Source: Lachnospiraceae bacterium UBA7093
GTDB lineage: Bacteria > Bacillota > Clostridia > Lachnospirales > Lachnospiraceae
Assembly: GCA_002492465.1 (NCBI GenBank)
Contig: DKYT01000007.1
Coordinates: 1 to 64,000, forward strand
Reading direction: 5' to 3'
DNA: 64,000 nt
A program made the position numbers and the translations under genes. Shown here in pieces: positions 30,640 through 39,100 of this stretch; position 1 is the stretch's first letter; each line of letters starts with the position of its first letter. Below the pieces are notes generated by a model. That model did no database searches, had not been told where the DNA came from, and was given only the letters and a program-made list of their open reading frames with translations.

Positions 30640-32038
30640 TGTCCAAGGATTCTCCCGCTTTTAAGGTCTTCATTGCCGTTACCTGTGTGGTTTCAATACC
30701 CTCTGTACTTTCCGGCTTAAACAAAATTTTCAGCGTCAAAAGCATCAGCCTTAAGTCAAGCCATACAGAGTAATTTTCAATGTATGTCAAATCCAGTTTC
30801 AACTTATCATAGGGCGTTGTGTTATATTTCCCGTAAACCTGGGCATAGCCTGCAAGTCCTGCCTTTACCTTCATTCGAAAAACAAATTCCGGCATATCCT
30901 CCACATACTGCTCTATAATCTCCGGGCGCTCCGGTCTGGGACCGATAAAGGTCATGTCCCCCTTTAAAATATTGAAAAGCTGTGGAAGCTCGTCGATTCT
31001 CACCGCCCTGATAAACTTTCCAATGGGCGTAATCCGGTTGTCATCCTTAGAGGCAAGCCTTGCCACGCCGTCCTTTTCCGCGTCCACCCGCATACTTCTG
31101 AATTTCATGATCCTAAATCTCTTGCCTCCGATGGTGCAGCGCACCTGCTTATAAAGCACCGGTCCTCCGTCATAGCACTTGATCAAAACCGCTGTAACCA
31201 GCATCAGGGGCGAGACAACCACCAGCAGTATTAACGCGCATACAATATCAATGAGACGCTTTGTCATCCTCTGTTCTACCGTCAGCGCATATTCCCTGGT
31301 CAAAAAAATAGGCGTGTCGAATAAATGCAGCTGGTCGGAACCTTTGATCAGCACATCGGGTATTTTAGGCATCATATAGACCCGAATGGACCTGCTGTAG
31401 CAATACTTCATCAAATGGTTTCGTTCTTCCGTGTGGATATCCCACAGCACCACAGCGCCGTATCCCCTGTCGATCTCCATTTCCAGTTTCATCAAACCTT
31501 CCCTGATATCCATACATTTTGTAATATTATACTTATCCTTACGGGAGGCAAACTTCTGAAGAATGTCCTCAATATCCCGCTCTCCATGGATCAAAAGCAT
31601 TTCTCTGGGAGGAAATACCCTGCGATAGACAACATTGCAGATATTGGACCATATAATGGCAATCAAAAGCTGCACTATGGTGGCAGCCGCAAAGTAATTC
31701 GCCGGCACCAGCCAGTTGTGCATCAGGGAAAGCTGAAAGTATGTAAATACATTTACGATCAGCAGCGAAAACAATTGTGCAAAAAAGATATCCAGGGATT
31801 TCAGATAACCGATCTTCAATCCGTCATAGGTCTTGGTGAAAAAAAACAACAGAACAAGATATAAGCCAATGATCAAAATATGCCCGTTCCGTTCATACTT
31901 TAATCCACGGTTAAAGTTATTGATAATAGGATAATAGTATTCCAGCCAAATATATGCATAAATCGCCGCCTGCATGAGCAAACCTACATAACTCAGCCAC
32001 AACGCGATGATTTTTTTCAGGGATTCTAAACGTTTCAC
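30620..32038 (-). CDS. Polyprenyl-phosphate sugar phosphotransferase (initiating enzyme)
   Basis: This 472-residue protein has four or five N-terminal membrane helices, a CoA-binding-like middle domain (REMLLIHGERDIEDILQKF), and the catalytic bacterial sugar transferase domain from residue ~265. The last has a membrane hairpin (IVCALILLVVVSPLMLV), GPVLYKQVRCT, KFRSMR, RIDELPQLFNIL and FIGPRPERPE. It starts the repeat unit by moving a sugar phosphate onto undecaprenyl phosphate. It begins at GTG 32038 with AGGAGGAA upstream. The middle gene position is unusual, as most loci have it first. Confidence 0.92.
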   Translation of the reverse strand: MKRLESLKKIIALWLSYVGLLMQAAIYAYIWLEYYYPIINNFNRGLKYERNGHILIIGLYLVLLFFFTKTYDGLKIGYLKSLDIFFAQLFSLLIVNVFTYFQLSLMHNWLVPANYFAAATIVQLLIAIIWSNICNVVYRRVFPPREMLLIHGERDIEDILQKFASRKDKYNITKCMDIREGLMKLEMEIDRGYGAVVLWDIHTEERNHLMKYCYSRSIRVYMMPKIPDVLIKGSDQLHLFDTPIFLTREYALTVEQRMTKRLIDIVCALILLVVVSPLMLVTAVLIKCYDGGPVLYKQVRCTIGGKRFRIMKFRSMRVDAEKDGVARLASKDDNRITPIGKFIRAVRIDELPQLFNILKGDMTFIGPRPERPEIIEQYVEDMPEFVFRMKVKAGLAGYAQVYGKYNTTPYDKLKLDLTYIENYSVWLDLRLMLLTLKILFKPESTEGIETTQVTAMKTLKAGESLDNEDGKE

Positions 32039-32080
32039 TTGTATTCCTCCTGTATGGAAAGATTCTTTCCTACGCTGTTT

Positions 32081-32842
32081 TCATAACCTTCTGAGAGTTG
32101 CGCGCAACGCCCAGAAAAACAGGTTATAACAGCTCTTCCACAGGGAAAGCTTTTCTTCCTTTCGATACAGATTCCAGATTCTTCTTACCGCCTCCACCTT
32201 ATTGGAGGACAGCGACTTCGCCGGCCGTCGGTAAATTGTCAGCACTTCATCAAGCCCGTAAGCGTTAAAGCGCCGCAGAATCTTCCACCAGGTCGCCGTA
32301 TCCTCGCTTTTGACCTCCGGCATCTGTATCAGCTCCCATCCGGTAAGCTTTGTATCCAGCAAAACCGTGCTGGTAAAAATAACGGTTCTGGAAAGCGCCT
32401 GCTGGTACTCCAGGATTTCCGGAACATGTACTACCTTTCCCGTCCTTCCTGCCTTTTCATCTCCGAATTCATAAGCGGTGAATACAAACGCCGCCTTTTT
32501 TTCTTTCAGAAAGGCAAGCTCCTTTTCCAGCTTGTCCGGCATCCACACGTCGTCTGCATCCAAAAAGGCGATATATCTGCCCCTTGCCTCGCTGAGCCCG
32601 GTATTTCTTGCCCTGGCGGCGCCCTCGTTTGATTTTTTCCGAATCAACCGGATATTGGTATTTTCCCCTGCAATTGCCTTTTCAATGCGCGGGACACTGT
32701 CGTCCCCGGAGCAGTCGTCTACCAGAATCAATTCCCAGTTTTGATAGGTCTGGGCGCGGACCATTGCCATCGTTTCTTCTATATAAGCGCCGGCGTTGTA
32801 CACCGGCACCACAATACTGATCAGCTCCTCCTGCCCTTTCAT
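32081..32842 (-). CDS. Family 2 glycosyltransferase
   Basis: This 253-residue GT-A protein has ISIVVPVYNAGAYIEETMAM, then WELILVDDCSGDDSV, then EGAARARNTGLSEARGRYIA, then FLDADDVWMPDKLEKELAFL (the DADD motif). The GEA-like loop near DTATWWKILRR is typical of EpsE/WcaA-type enzymes. It abuts the next gene (1-bp spacing). The sugar is not predictable. Confidence 0.88.
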   Translation of the reverse strand: MKGQEELISIVVPVYNAGAYIEETMAMVRAQTYQNWELILVDDCSGDDSVPRIEKAIAGENTNIRLIRKKSNEGAARARNTGLSEARGRYIAFLDADDVWMPDKLEKELAFLKEKKAAFVFTAYEFGDEKAGRTGKVVHVPEILEYQQALSRTVIFTSTVLLDTKLTGWELIQMPEVKSEDTATWWKILRRFNAYGLDEVLTIYRRPAKSLSSNKVEAVRRIWNLYRKEEKLSLWKSCYNLFFWALRATLRRL

Positions 32843-33772
32843 TTAAATTTCCTCTTTTACAAGATAGATTGGTCTTCTTTTGACTTCCATATACGTTTTA
32901 GCAAGATATTGTCCTACAATCCCCAGGCAAAACAGCTGCACGCCGCTGATCAGGGAAATAATACACACCAACGATGGCCATCCCGAAGTTGGATCTCCGA
33001 AGATCGCCTTCCGCACAATGGTAAAAATAATCAATGCAAACGCCGCAAGGCAAAACAAAACGCCCATAAAAGCGGCAAAGGCAAGAGGCGCCGTAGAAAA
33101 CGCCGTCATCCCATCTATGGAATAGAGAAACAGCTTCCAAAAGGACCACTTGGTCTCTCCCTTTTTCCGTTCAATATTTTCAAATTCCAGCCATTTGGTC
33201 TCAAAGCCTACCCAGCCGAAGATTCCTTTGCTGAACCGATTATACTCCGGCATAGACAAAATTGCTTCCGCCACCTGCCTGGTCATCAGCCGATAATCCC
33301 TTGCCCCGTCCATAATTTCCGTTTTGGAGATCTTTTTCATCATCCGGTAAAACATTCTGGCAAAAAAGGAACGGATAGGAGGCTCCCCCTTGCGGGTAAC
33401 TCTTCTGGTTGCCACCGAATCATACCCCTGCTCCAAATAGCTGTACATCTCCGGTAAAAGGGAAGGAGGATCCTGCAGATCCGCATCCAGGAAAACCACA
33501 TAATCGCCATTTGCCTTCTCCATTCCCGCATAGATTGCCGCTTCCTTTCCAAAGTTTCTGGAGAAGGAAAGAAGATGAACCCGGTTGTCCTTTTGAATCA
33601 GCTTTTTCACCTCTGACGCCGTCTGGTCACGGGAGCCATCGTCAATGTACCACAGCTCCAGCTCTATCTCCTTTTCCTGAAAGAAGGCTTCATTTTGCAT
33701 AAACGCCTGGTAAAAATCCGCTATATTCTCTTCTTCGTTGTAGCAGGGCACAATCCCACTGAGTCGTTTCAC
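32843..33772 (-). CDS. GtrB/DPM-type polyprenyl-phosphate glycosyltransferase
   Basis: This 309-residue protein has GT2 motifs (LSGIVPCYNEEENIADFYQA, IDDGSRDQT, FSRNFGKEAAIYAGMEKANG, VVFLDADLQDPP) and a C-terminal pair of membrane helices (APLAFAAFMGVLFCLAAFAL, VCIISLISGVQLFCLGIVGQ). This is the GtrB/ArnC/YfdH form that makes polyprenyl-phosphate sugar, a donor for GT-C enzymes such as the one at 21443. It starts with GTG at 33772, with AAAGGAAG close by, and heads the operon. Confidence 0.88.
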   Translation of the reverse strand: MKRLSGIVPCYNEEENIADFYQAFMQNEAFFQEKEIELELWYIDDGSRDQTASEVKKLIQKDNRVHLLSFSRNFGKEAAIYAGMEKANGDYVVFLDADLQDPPSLLPEMYSYLEQGYDSVATRRVTRKGEPPIRSFFARMFYRMMKKISKTEIMDGARDYRLMTRQVAEAILSMPEYNRFSKGIFGWVGFETKWLEFENIERKKGETKWSFWKLFLYSIDGMTAFSTAPLAFAAFMGVLFCLAAFALIIFTIVRKAIFGDPTSGWPSLVCIISLISGVQLFCLGIVGQYLAKTYMEVKRRPIYLVKEEI

Positions 33773-33807
33773 GCTTCCTTTACCTCATACTTAAGCATAT
33801 TTCCTAT

Positions 33808-33838
33808 ATTTTATCACACAAATACAAATCACACAAAT
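33808..33838 (-). promoter_or_regulatory. Promoter of the polysaccharide operon
   Basis: On the minus strand TTGTGT, 17 bp, TAAAAT lie about 35 bp before the GTG start of the operon. Two direct copies of ATTTGTGTGAT (complements of 33813-33823 and 33828-33838), 15 bp apart, overlap it and could bind a regulator. The -35 box is weak, which would fit activated control. Confidence 0.5.
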
Positions 33839-33846
33839 ATAAATCG

Positions 33847-33882
33847 AAAAACCGCCCGGCAGCGTCCTGCCAAAGCGGTTTT
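33847..33882 (-). terminator. Terminator of the agr operon
   Basis: AAAACCGC and GCGGTTTT pair around an inner GGCAG/CTGCC stem, followed on the minus strand by TTTTTCGATTT. It separates agrB (stop 33922) from the polysaccharide operon. Confidence 0.85.
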
Positions 33883-33921
33883 CCCATAGGCATATTCTTC
33901 CGCAACATGCCCGTTTTTTAT

Positions 33922-34515
33922 TCATTTTTCTCTGTGCCGTAAAAAAGCTTCTCTCCCCTTATAAAGCAGTAATAACAATGCGCTGAGCATCACTGCCATG
34001 ATAATGCTGTAACAATAATCAATTCCCCGGATTCCAAGGAGCAGGGAAAGAACGCCTTCCAGCAGCAGAATTCTTCTGGTTCTTCTTTTGAACACCACCG
34101 TCTCTTCTTCGGAAATAGGTTTATTCTCATCCGCCAAAGGCGCAAGCCAAAAAACCACTCCTGTTGCAGCTGCAAATAAAAGCCATACGCCCCAAATCAT
34201 TTCTTCTTTTTGAAGCACAATTTTTATCAGGAAAAGCATTGCCGTAAGCAGCGTGCAGGATTCCAGGTAACAGCTTATGTACCCTCTTGCATGATATCCT
34301 CCCGCATAGGAACGAAGGGGAATAAATGCTGCAAATAAGATAACGCTGTGCCACCACATGCCAAGCAGATAGCCAATCGTCAATGTTGTGGCTATGTTAA
34401 TCACCATGGCAAGCGCCGACTCCATTGCAACCTTGTACAACTCCACATATTTTTCCTGAATATTCCCGTTTTCCGCGAATCTCAGCGCGATTCTCCTGAA
34501 AAAATGATCAATCAT
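33922..34515 (-). CDS. agrB: AgrB-like peptide-processing membrane protease
   Basis: From ATG 34515 the protein is 197 residues. AgrB features are present: membrane segments, the catalytic His and Cys in RSYAGGYHARGYISCYLES, and the PLADENKPISEEE loop typical of the family. It trims and cyclises the AgrD peptide at the membrane. Its start lies in an ATGATTGA overlap with the end of agrD, so the two are translated together. The longer frame up to 34563 reads through agrD and is not credible. Confidence 0.9.
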   Translation of the reverse strand: MIDHFFRRIALRFAENGNIQEKYVELYKVAMESALAMVINIATTLTIGYLLGMWWHSVILFAAFIPLRSYAGGYHARGYISCYLESCTLLTAMLFLIKIVLQKEEMIWGVWLLFAAATGVVFWLAPLADENKPISEEETVVFKRRTRRILLLEGVLSLLLGIRGIDYCYSIIMAVMLSALLLLLYKGREAFLRHREK

Positions 34516-34654
34516 GTTTTCTGAAATCGTTAATCTCTTCAGGCAGCTTGGGCTGATGTACAAAGAAAAAGCAGGTATACAACGGCATAAGGAAAATAAA
34601 GCCTGTCAAAACAGTTGTAGCTGCTTTCAAAAATGAATTTGTGATTCTTTTCAT
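34508..34654 (-). CDS. agrD: AgrD-like autoinducing peptide precursor, 48 aa
   Basis: This small gene was found by eye between agrC and agrB. ATG at 34654 has AAAGGAG about 10 nt upstream, and TGA is at 34508-34510. The peptide has an amphipathic N-terminal leader (MKRITNSFLKAATTVLTGFI), a candidate signal core around PLYTCFFFV with a single Cys, and a C-terminal recognition tail QPKLPEEIND, which matches the P-x-P/E-rich tail of AgrD. A thiolactone ring on Cys28, probably CFFFV, is inferred by analogy. The product would be the quorum signal sensed by the kinase at 34748. Confidence 0.85.
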   Translation of the reverse strand: MKRITNSFLKAATTVLTGFIFLMPLYTCFFFVHQPKLPEEINDFRKHD

Positions 34655-34747
34655 ACGTTCAATTTCTCCTTTTTTATTTTACATCATAAACCTTCCGCCG
34701 CCCCAGCTTAACAGTTATGTCAAAAACAAACCCTCTGCTCGTCAAAA

Positions 34748-36052
34748 TTAGCTCTCATCATACATATATGCAAATATTTTGACACAAAATTCCCCGTCCG
34801 TGCTCTGTATCGTCATTTTACCGTCATATTTTTTGACGATCTCCTCCACCTCCCGTAGCCCAAGCCCGTGGTAAATGCGGTCCTCTTTTGTAGTAAGGAA
34901 CCTGTTTTCCCTGTTTTGTATTCGTTTCCCTTCATAAGGATTCGCAATTTCAAAGAGAAACCCTGTAGCGTTAGTCTTAATGGAAAATCGTATTTTCCTT
35001 TTTTCCGGCGCCAGCTCCCTGACCGCTTCCATTGCATTGTCAAACAAGTTTCCAATCAAAATATTTAATTCCATGTTGCTGATGGCAACCTCGCCTGTTA
35101 TTTTAATCTCCTTTTCAACCAAAATCCCGCCTTCTCTGGCAAGCTCCAGCTTATAATTTAAAATGGAATCGATCCCGATATTTCCCGTATCGATCACATC
35201 CCCCTGCCGTTTGATCTGTCCCAGCCGTTCCTGATAATGGGCGAGCAGCTGTCCATATTGCTCTTTTTCCAGATATCCCATTTCCAGGACGCAGCTATTT
35301 GCCATATCATGGCGTATCCGGCGCAGCTTCAGCCATTGTTTTTCAAATTCTTCATACCGCAGACGAAAATACTTGTTTTGCTGCTTAATCAGCTCATTTT
35401 CCATGCGTTCCATGGCATGGGTCTGCATTTTCTGATACAGGTAATAGGTTGCCAGATTGATAACCAGCAGCACGCCCAAAACAACGATTCGGGCAAAATC
35501 AATGCGATTATGCGCGTCCCACCATACGGCATAGCAGATAATAATGCTTCCCACAGGCGCCAAAAAAATCTCCGTCCATTCGGCTATTCCGATTTTAACC
35601 TGGGGCTGCCTTGCCGAAATTACCGTAATAATCTTTACAAATACAAAACACATCAGCTTTGACAGGGCATTCGCCATATGCCGGAACACATACTCCCCGC
35701 TGTATGATTCACCCATAAACCGCCCTGAAATTTTAAGCAAAAATACCGTAATCCCCTCGGCAATCATTCCCAGCGCTACCACAAGCACCGCAAGAACAAT
35801 CTTGGTTCCTGCATTTCCATTGTAAAGCAGGCAAAGGGTCAAAAAGCAAATGATACTGGTACACACGTTGCAAACCAGCGCATTGCCCACAAACAGATAG
35901 CTGCTTGCATTCCACAATAAAAAGCATCCGCCCCATCCCAAAAACAAAGGCAGCTTGCTTTTGTACTTTACCCCCAGCAGCTGCCTATATAAAATATGTA
36001 GTGTAAATATGAAAAAAATATCCATCATCCAGGCAAAAATCCGTGTTTCCAT
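34748..36052 (-). CDS. agrC: AgrC-like GHKL sensor histidine kinase
   Basis: This ~434-residue protein has about six membrane helices in residues 1-210 and a coiled-coil linker. The phospho-acceptor is in LRRIRHDMANSCVLEM. The GHKL ATPase domain has LIGNLFDNAMEAVRELAPEK (N box) and IYHGLGLREVEEIVKKY (G box). It should bind the cyclic peptide outside and phosphorylate the LytTR regulator encoded just upstream (8-17 bp gap). ATG 36052, with AGGTG 6 nt upstream, is chosen over GTG 36061. Gene order regulator, kinase, D, B differs from the staphylococcal B-D-C-A order. Confidence 0.88.
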   Translation of the reverse strand: METRIFAWMMDIFFIFTLHILYRQLLGVKYKSKLPLFLGWGGCFLLWNASSYLFVGNALVCNVCTSIICFLTLCLLYNGNAGTKIVLAVLVVALGMIAEGITVFLLKISGRFMGESYSGEYVFRHMANALSKLMCFVFVKIITVISARQPQVKIGIAEWTEIFLAPVGSIIICYAVWWDAHNRIDFARIVVLGVLLVINLATYYLYQKMQTHAMERMENELIKQQNKYFRLRYEEFEKQWLKLRRIRHDMANSCVLEMGYLEKEQYGQLLAHYQERLGQIKRQGDVIDTGNIGIDSILNYKLELAREGGILVEKEIKITGEVAISNMELNILIGNLFDNAMEAVRELAPEKRKIRFSIKTNATGFLFEIANPYEGKRIQNRENRFLTTKEDRIYHGLGLREVEEIVKKYDGKMTIQSTDGEFCVKIFAYMYDES

Positions 36053-36069
36053 TCTCATCACCTGCCAAC

Positions 36070-36789
36070 TTAATATGCTTCCTCCAACAGCATCATATGG
36101 ATTTCCCGCATTTTCTTTCTGTTTTCTTTACTGATGTACAATGACTGCCCATTGAACAGCACCAATTCTTTATAGTGAAATTCCTTTACATACTTCATGT
36201 TCACCAGGTAGGACTGATGGATGCGCAAAAAGCGGTTATCCTTTTCCTCCAGTTCCTTCTGCACAACGCCCAGCTTCCCGTAAAAAGTGTATTTCTGCTC
36301 CCTGCATACTGCATGAACATGCCTGCTTTCACTGTAAAAGTAAATAATATCATTCAGCAAAAGACTGTACCTTGTTTTATTGATATTAAACGTAAAGGTC
36401 TCTACATCCTGCCTTTTCATCCGCATAAAAGAATCCATTGTCTCTTCCAGCTTCTTCGGGTGTATAGGCTTACTCAAAAAATGGAAGGGATGAACCTCAT
36501 AAGCTTTCTTATAATAATCTTCATACTGGGATACAAAAATAAGACTGGTAATGAAATCTTTCTCCCGTATCTTTGCCGCCGTCTCAAGACCGTCCATTTT
36601 ATCCATCTCTACATCCAGAAAAATAAGGTCGAAGGCGCCGTTCACGTCGATACAGGACAAAAGGGGAACCCCATTATCAAATTTTCGGATTTTAATGTTA
36701 TTTCCGCTATTGGTTGCCCAAACCTGAAGGCACCATTCCAGGTCCTCCGCATATCTGGGTTCATCCTCACAGATGGCTATCTTCAGCAT
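36070..36789 (-). CDS. agrA: AgrA-like response regulator (REC plus LytTR)
   Basis: This 239-residue protein has a receiver domain with the acidic pair in CEDEPRYAED, the phospho-acceptor Asp in FDLIFLDVEMDKMDGLE and the Lys in FHFLSKPIHPKKL. The LytTR DNA-binding domain follows (ETFTFNINKTRYSLLLNDII, then FYGKLGVVQKELEEKDNRFL, then RIHQSYLVNMKYVKEFHYKE). It should activate the agr promoter after phosphorylation by the neighbour kinase. The start is ATG 36789 with AGAGGTG upstream. No certain pair of LytTR boxes was found by eye. Confidence 0.9.
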   Translation of the reverse strand: MLKIAICEDEPRYAEDLEWCLQVWATNSGNNIKIRKFDNGVPLLSCIDVNGAFDLIFLDVEMDKMDGLETAAKIREKDFITSLIFVSQYEDYYKKAYEVHPFHFLSKPIHPKKLEETMDSFMRMKRQDVETFTFNINKTRYSLLLNDIIYFYSESRHVHAVCREQKYTFYGKLGVVQKELEEKDNRFLRIHQSYLVNMKYVKEFHYKELVLFNGQSLYISKENRKKMREIHMMLLEEAY

Positions 36790-36919
36790 TCCAATCACCT
36801 CTTGTACGATTACAGAAAAATCTGTCCTATATAGCTTTTAATGTAATTCCTCCTGATTCTTCTGTAAAGCACCTTCCATGGACAGTAATTGGAATCTTAG
36901 TTCAAGGAAACCAGTCTGC

Positions 36920-37288
36920 TTAGGGTTCTCCGTTCTCCTTTATATTCTGTTTCAGCAGTTTATAGATGTAATTATAATTGCGAAGAAATTCAGGCAAAAT
37001 CCTGATTTCAGTGTCTGAAAAGTCCTCAATAATACCGGCAATCTCATCACTGTAAACAGACCTGCTTCCCGTTCTCAGACTTCCACACAACAGTTCGTCC
37101 ACCGAACAGCCAAGCACATTGGCAACCGTCACCAGCTTATCCAAACCAATCTTGCTTCTGGCATTTTCCACATTGCTGACATGCTGCGTGGATAAATCCG
37201 CCCTTGCGGCAAGCTCTGCCTGAGACATTTTAAGCTCTTCTCTTCTTCGCTTTATTCTGATTCCCAGGTCTTTATAATCTACCTTCAC
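36920..37288 (-). CDS. XRE-family transcription regulator
   Basis: From GTG 37288, with GGGAGG 6 nt upstream, the protein is 122 residues. The helix-turn-helix is in RIKRRREELKMSQAELAARA and STQHVSNVENARSKIGLDKL. The C-terminus is helical (EFLRNYNYIYKLLKQNI). It stands 130 bp upstream of the agr response regulator on the same strand, so it may control or be co-transcribed with the agr locus. The 37289-37430 region before it is AT-rich and probably holds its promoter. Confidence 0.8.
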   Translation of the reverse strand: MKVDYKDLGIRIKRRREELKMSQAELAARADLSTQHVSNVENARSKIGLDKLVTVANVLGCSVDELLCGSLRTGSRSVYSDEIAGIIEDFSDTEIRILPEFLRNYNYIYKLLKQNIKENGEP

Positions 37289-37431
37289 CCATATCCTCCC
37301 AGCCAAAATATATAACTCTGAAAATATTTTATAAAAATATGGGGTTTTCTAAAATCAATTACATAAATAGTTCATTTCTATAATTATATTATTTGCAAAT
37401 TTTTTAACATTTATTCAGTTTATGCGCTTTA

Positions 37432-37479
37432 AAACAAGCCGTCGCCAGGCAGATTATCTGCTTTCGCAACGGCTTGTTT
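37432..37479 (-). terminator. Terminator after the Rpn-family gene
   Basis: AAACAAGCCGT (37432-37442) and ACGGCTTGTTT (37469-37479) pair, with an inner GCAGAT/ATCTGC stem and TTTT following on the minus strand. It lies just after the stop at 37494. Confidence 0.8.
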
Positions 37480-37493
37480 CTGTAAAATCCCTT

Positions 37494-38366
37494 TTATTCC
37501 GCCTGTTCGTTTCCGGCGGTGTACTTCTGGAAGGTTTCTTTTGCCCTATAATATTCTTCAACGGTAGTTCCAATACCTTCACATGCCTTTTCCAGATCTA
37601 AATGAAAGTTATTCATGATTGCCTCCACATTCTTAATAAGAAGTTCTGCATGTCCTTCATTTCGCCCTTCTATTCGCCCCTCATCCCGTGCGTATTCGAT
37701 CTCTTCCCATCTCTGCATATACTTCGCTCCTATCTTTTCTGAAAGCCTGATTTTCTTGACCCTCTCATGGATCAGTTTGATCTTACTGCTTGCTGTCCTG
37801 GCGGCAACCTGGTCGGTGGAAGCGCTGATGTACTCCATAAAGTCCAAAAACTCCTGTGAAAAATCCTCCCGGTTGGTTCCCCTGGTGTTAATAAAGATCC
37901 TCATCGCACCGTCTTCCAGGCACAACTCCGGACATTCCCGGCAGGTTCCCTCAAAGGTATACTTGTACAGCTTCCTTCCAAACAGATCAAAGGGAGCTAT
38001 CATAATAAAGCAGCTGTCATTAAGCAAATTAAAATTTGTACTGCCAGGCTCCAAAAGGGATACGTCCATCTGCGCCTGGTAATAACGGCTGCGTTTTTTG
38101 AGATTACCCGTGTTTTTCTTCTGCATCTCTGTGTAGTAAATCTTTCCGTGGGGATCCATGCTTACCACGTCTAGCCTGACCTGCCGCAGCAAAGGGGATA
38201 CCCGAAGCTCCTTTTCCGTTTCTGGCTGCTTCAACAGCCGTATTTCCTCTGCAAGCAGAATACTTACCGCCGCCTGGCAGGCTTCCTGATCCTCCATGGT
38301 TTCATCAAACAAAAAGCGGTCTTCCAGATTCAAATTTTGCAGTTTTACAGTTACATTGTTTGTCAT
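37494..38366 (-). CDS. Rpn-family recombination-promoting nuclease (PD-(D/E)XK)
   Basis: From ATG 38366, with AAGGAGGAA upstream, the protein is 290 residues. The nuclease core is visible: an N-terminal FLFDETMEDQEACQAAVSIL, then VRLDVVSMDPHG and KIYYTEMQKK, giving the D...ExQ catalytic pattern. The middle region (RSRYYQAQMDVSLLEPG, then KLYKYTFEGTCRECPELCLE) and the ARDEGRIEGRNEGHAE region are typical of Rpn/transposase-31-like proteins. Family members cut DNA and raise RecA-independent recombination; some are reported in phage defence. It stands alone, with the palindromic element copy 2 starting about 270 bp upstream. Confidence 0.88.
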   Translation of the reverse strand: MTNNVTVKLQNLNLEDRFLFDETMEDQEACQAAVSILLAEEIRLLKQPETEKELRVSPLLRQVRLDVVSMDPHGKIYYTEMQKKNTGNLKKRSRYYQAQMDVSLLEPGSTNFNLLNDSCFIMIAPFDLFGRKLYKYTFEGTCRECPELCLEDGAMRIFINTRGTNREDFSQEFLDFMEYISASTDQVAARTASSKIKLIHERVKKIRLSEKIGAKYMQRWEEIEYARDEGRIEGRNEGHAELLIKNVEAIMNNFHLDLEKACEGIGTTVEEYYRAKETFQKYTAGNEQAE

Positions 38367-38638
38367 ACACTTTCCTCCTTGCCGCAGGAAAATGCAGAAA
38401 TACATTTGATAATATGTGAAATCAGACGATTATCCATCCTGCATCTCTTCACTTCCTGCCATATTGTAATTAATTGGGTTTAAAAGCAGGATTTCAAGAA
38501 TTGAGAATAGATGCTTCAGAAGCGGCTCAGCCGCTGACAGAAATCGTTTGCTTTGTATGCATTATAGCATTATGCAATTGCTTTTTCAATCATAATTTAA
38601 GCAAAATGAGCGTTTTTTCGTCAAATCAATTATGCTTC

Positions 38639-38958
38639 AGCACCACGCCAGAGCATACATTCAGGCACGGCATTGCCCCAGGCGGAAGATCCGTCGGCAC
38701 ATATCGTTTCAGGGCTTTTGTGAAAAATTGGTTATTTCACTTGCGGAATGGACGGGATACCAAGAGAGATTCCGCTACGGATGGCGGAATCAGGAGTATG
38801 CGGCACGGATGCCGCTATACTCCGACCCGCACAGTTATAAATATTTTCCCCATTCCGTTAGTGAAATCCAATTTCGAACAAGTCCTGAAACGATATGTGC
38901 CGACGGACCTTCCACCTGGGGCAATGCCGTGCCTGAATGTATGCTCTGGCGTGGTGCT
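38639..38958. repeat. Long palindromic element, copy 2
   Basis: Arms 38639-38717 and 38880-38958 (79 nt) are nearly perfect reverse complements, with a few mismatches, mostly transitions. The inner stem ATTTCACTTGCGGAATGG pairs with CCATTCCGTTAGTGAAAT. The apex hairpins GATTCCGC/GCGGAATC and GGAGTATGCGGC with GCCGCTATACTCC match copy 1 in position. Where the sequence differs from copy 1 the pairing is kept (for example GGAATCT/AGATTCC becomes GGAGTAT/ATACTCC). The outer arms share no sequence with copy 1 beyond the innermost TTCAGG. It lies in a gene-free stretch 38367-39133. The rest of that stretch has only a few short hairpins, such as AGCGGCTCAGCCGCT near 38519. Confidence 0.9.
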
Positions 38959-39100
38959 AAATGGCAATGACCTGCATATACCCCTTTTCTCCCCTGAAAG
39001 ACAACAGGCAGAGATTCCCTCTCTGCCCGTCAATAGAAATGAGTTTAGAAAATTTCACTTAGCAGCTTTCATTATACATAAAAAACCTTTCCGTGACCGT

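Noticed and set aside
34655..34747. LytTR binding sites upstream of agrD
   Set aside because: A single TAACTGTTAAG-like site is visible, but no properly spaced direct-repeat partner, so no operator is claimed.
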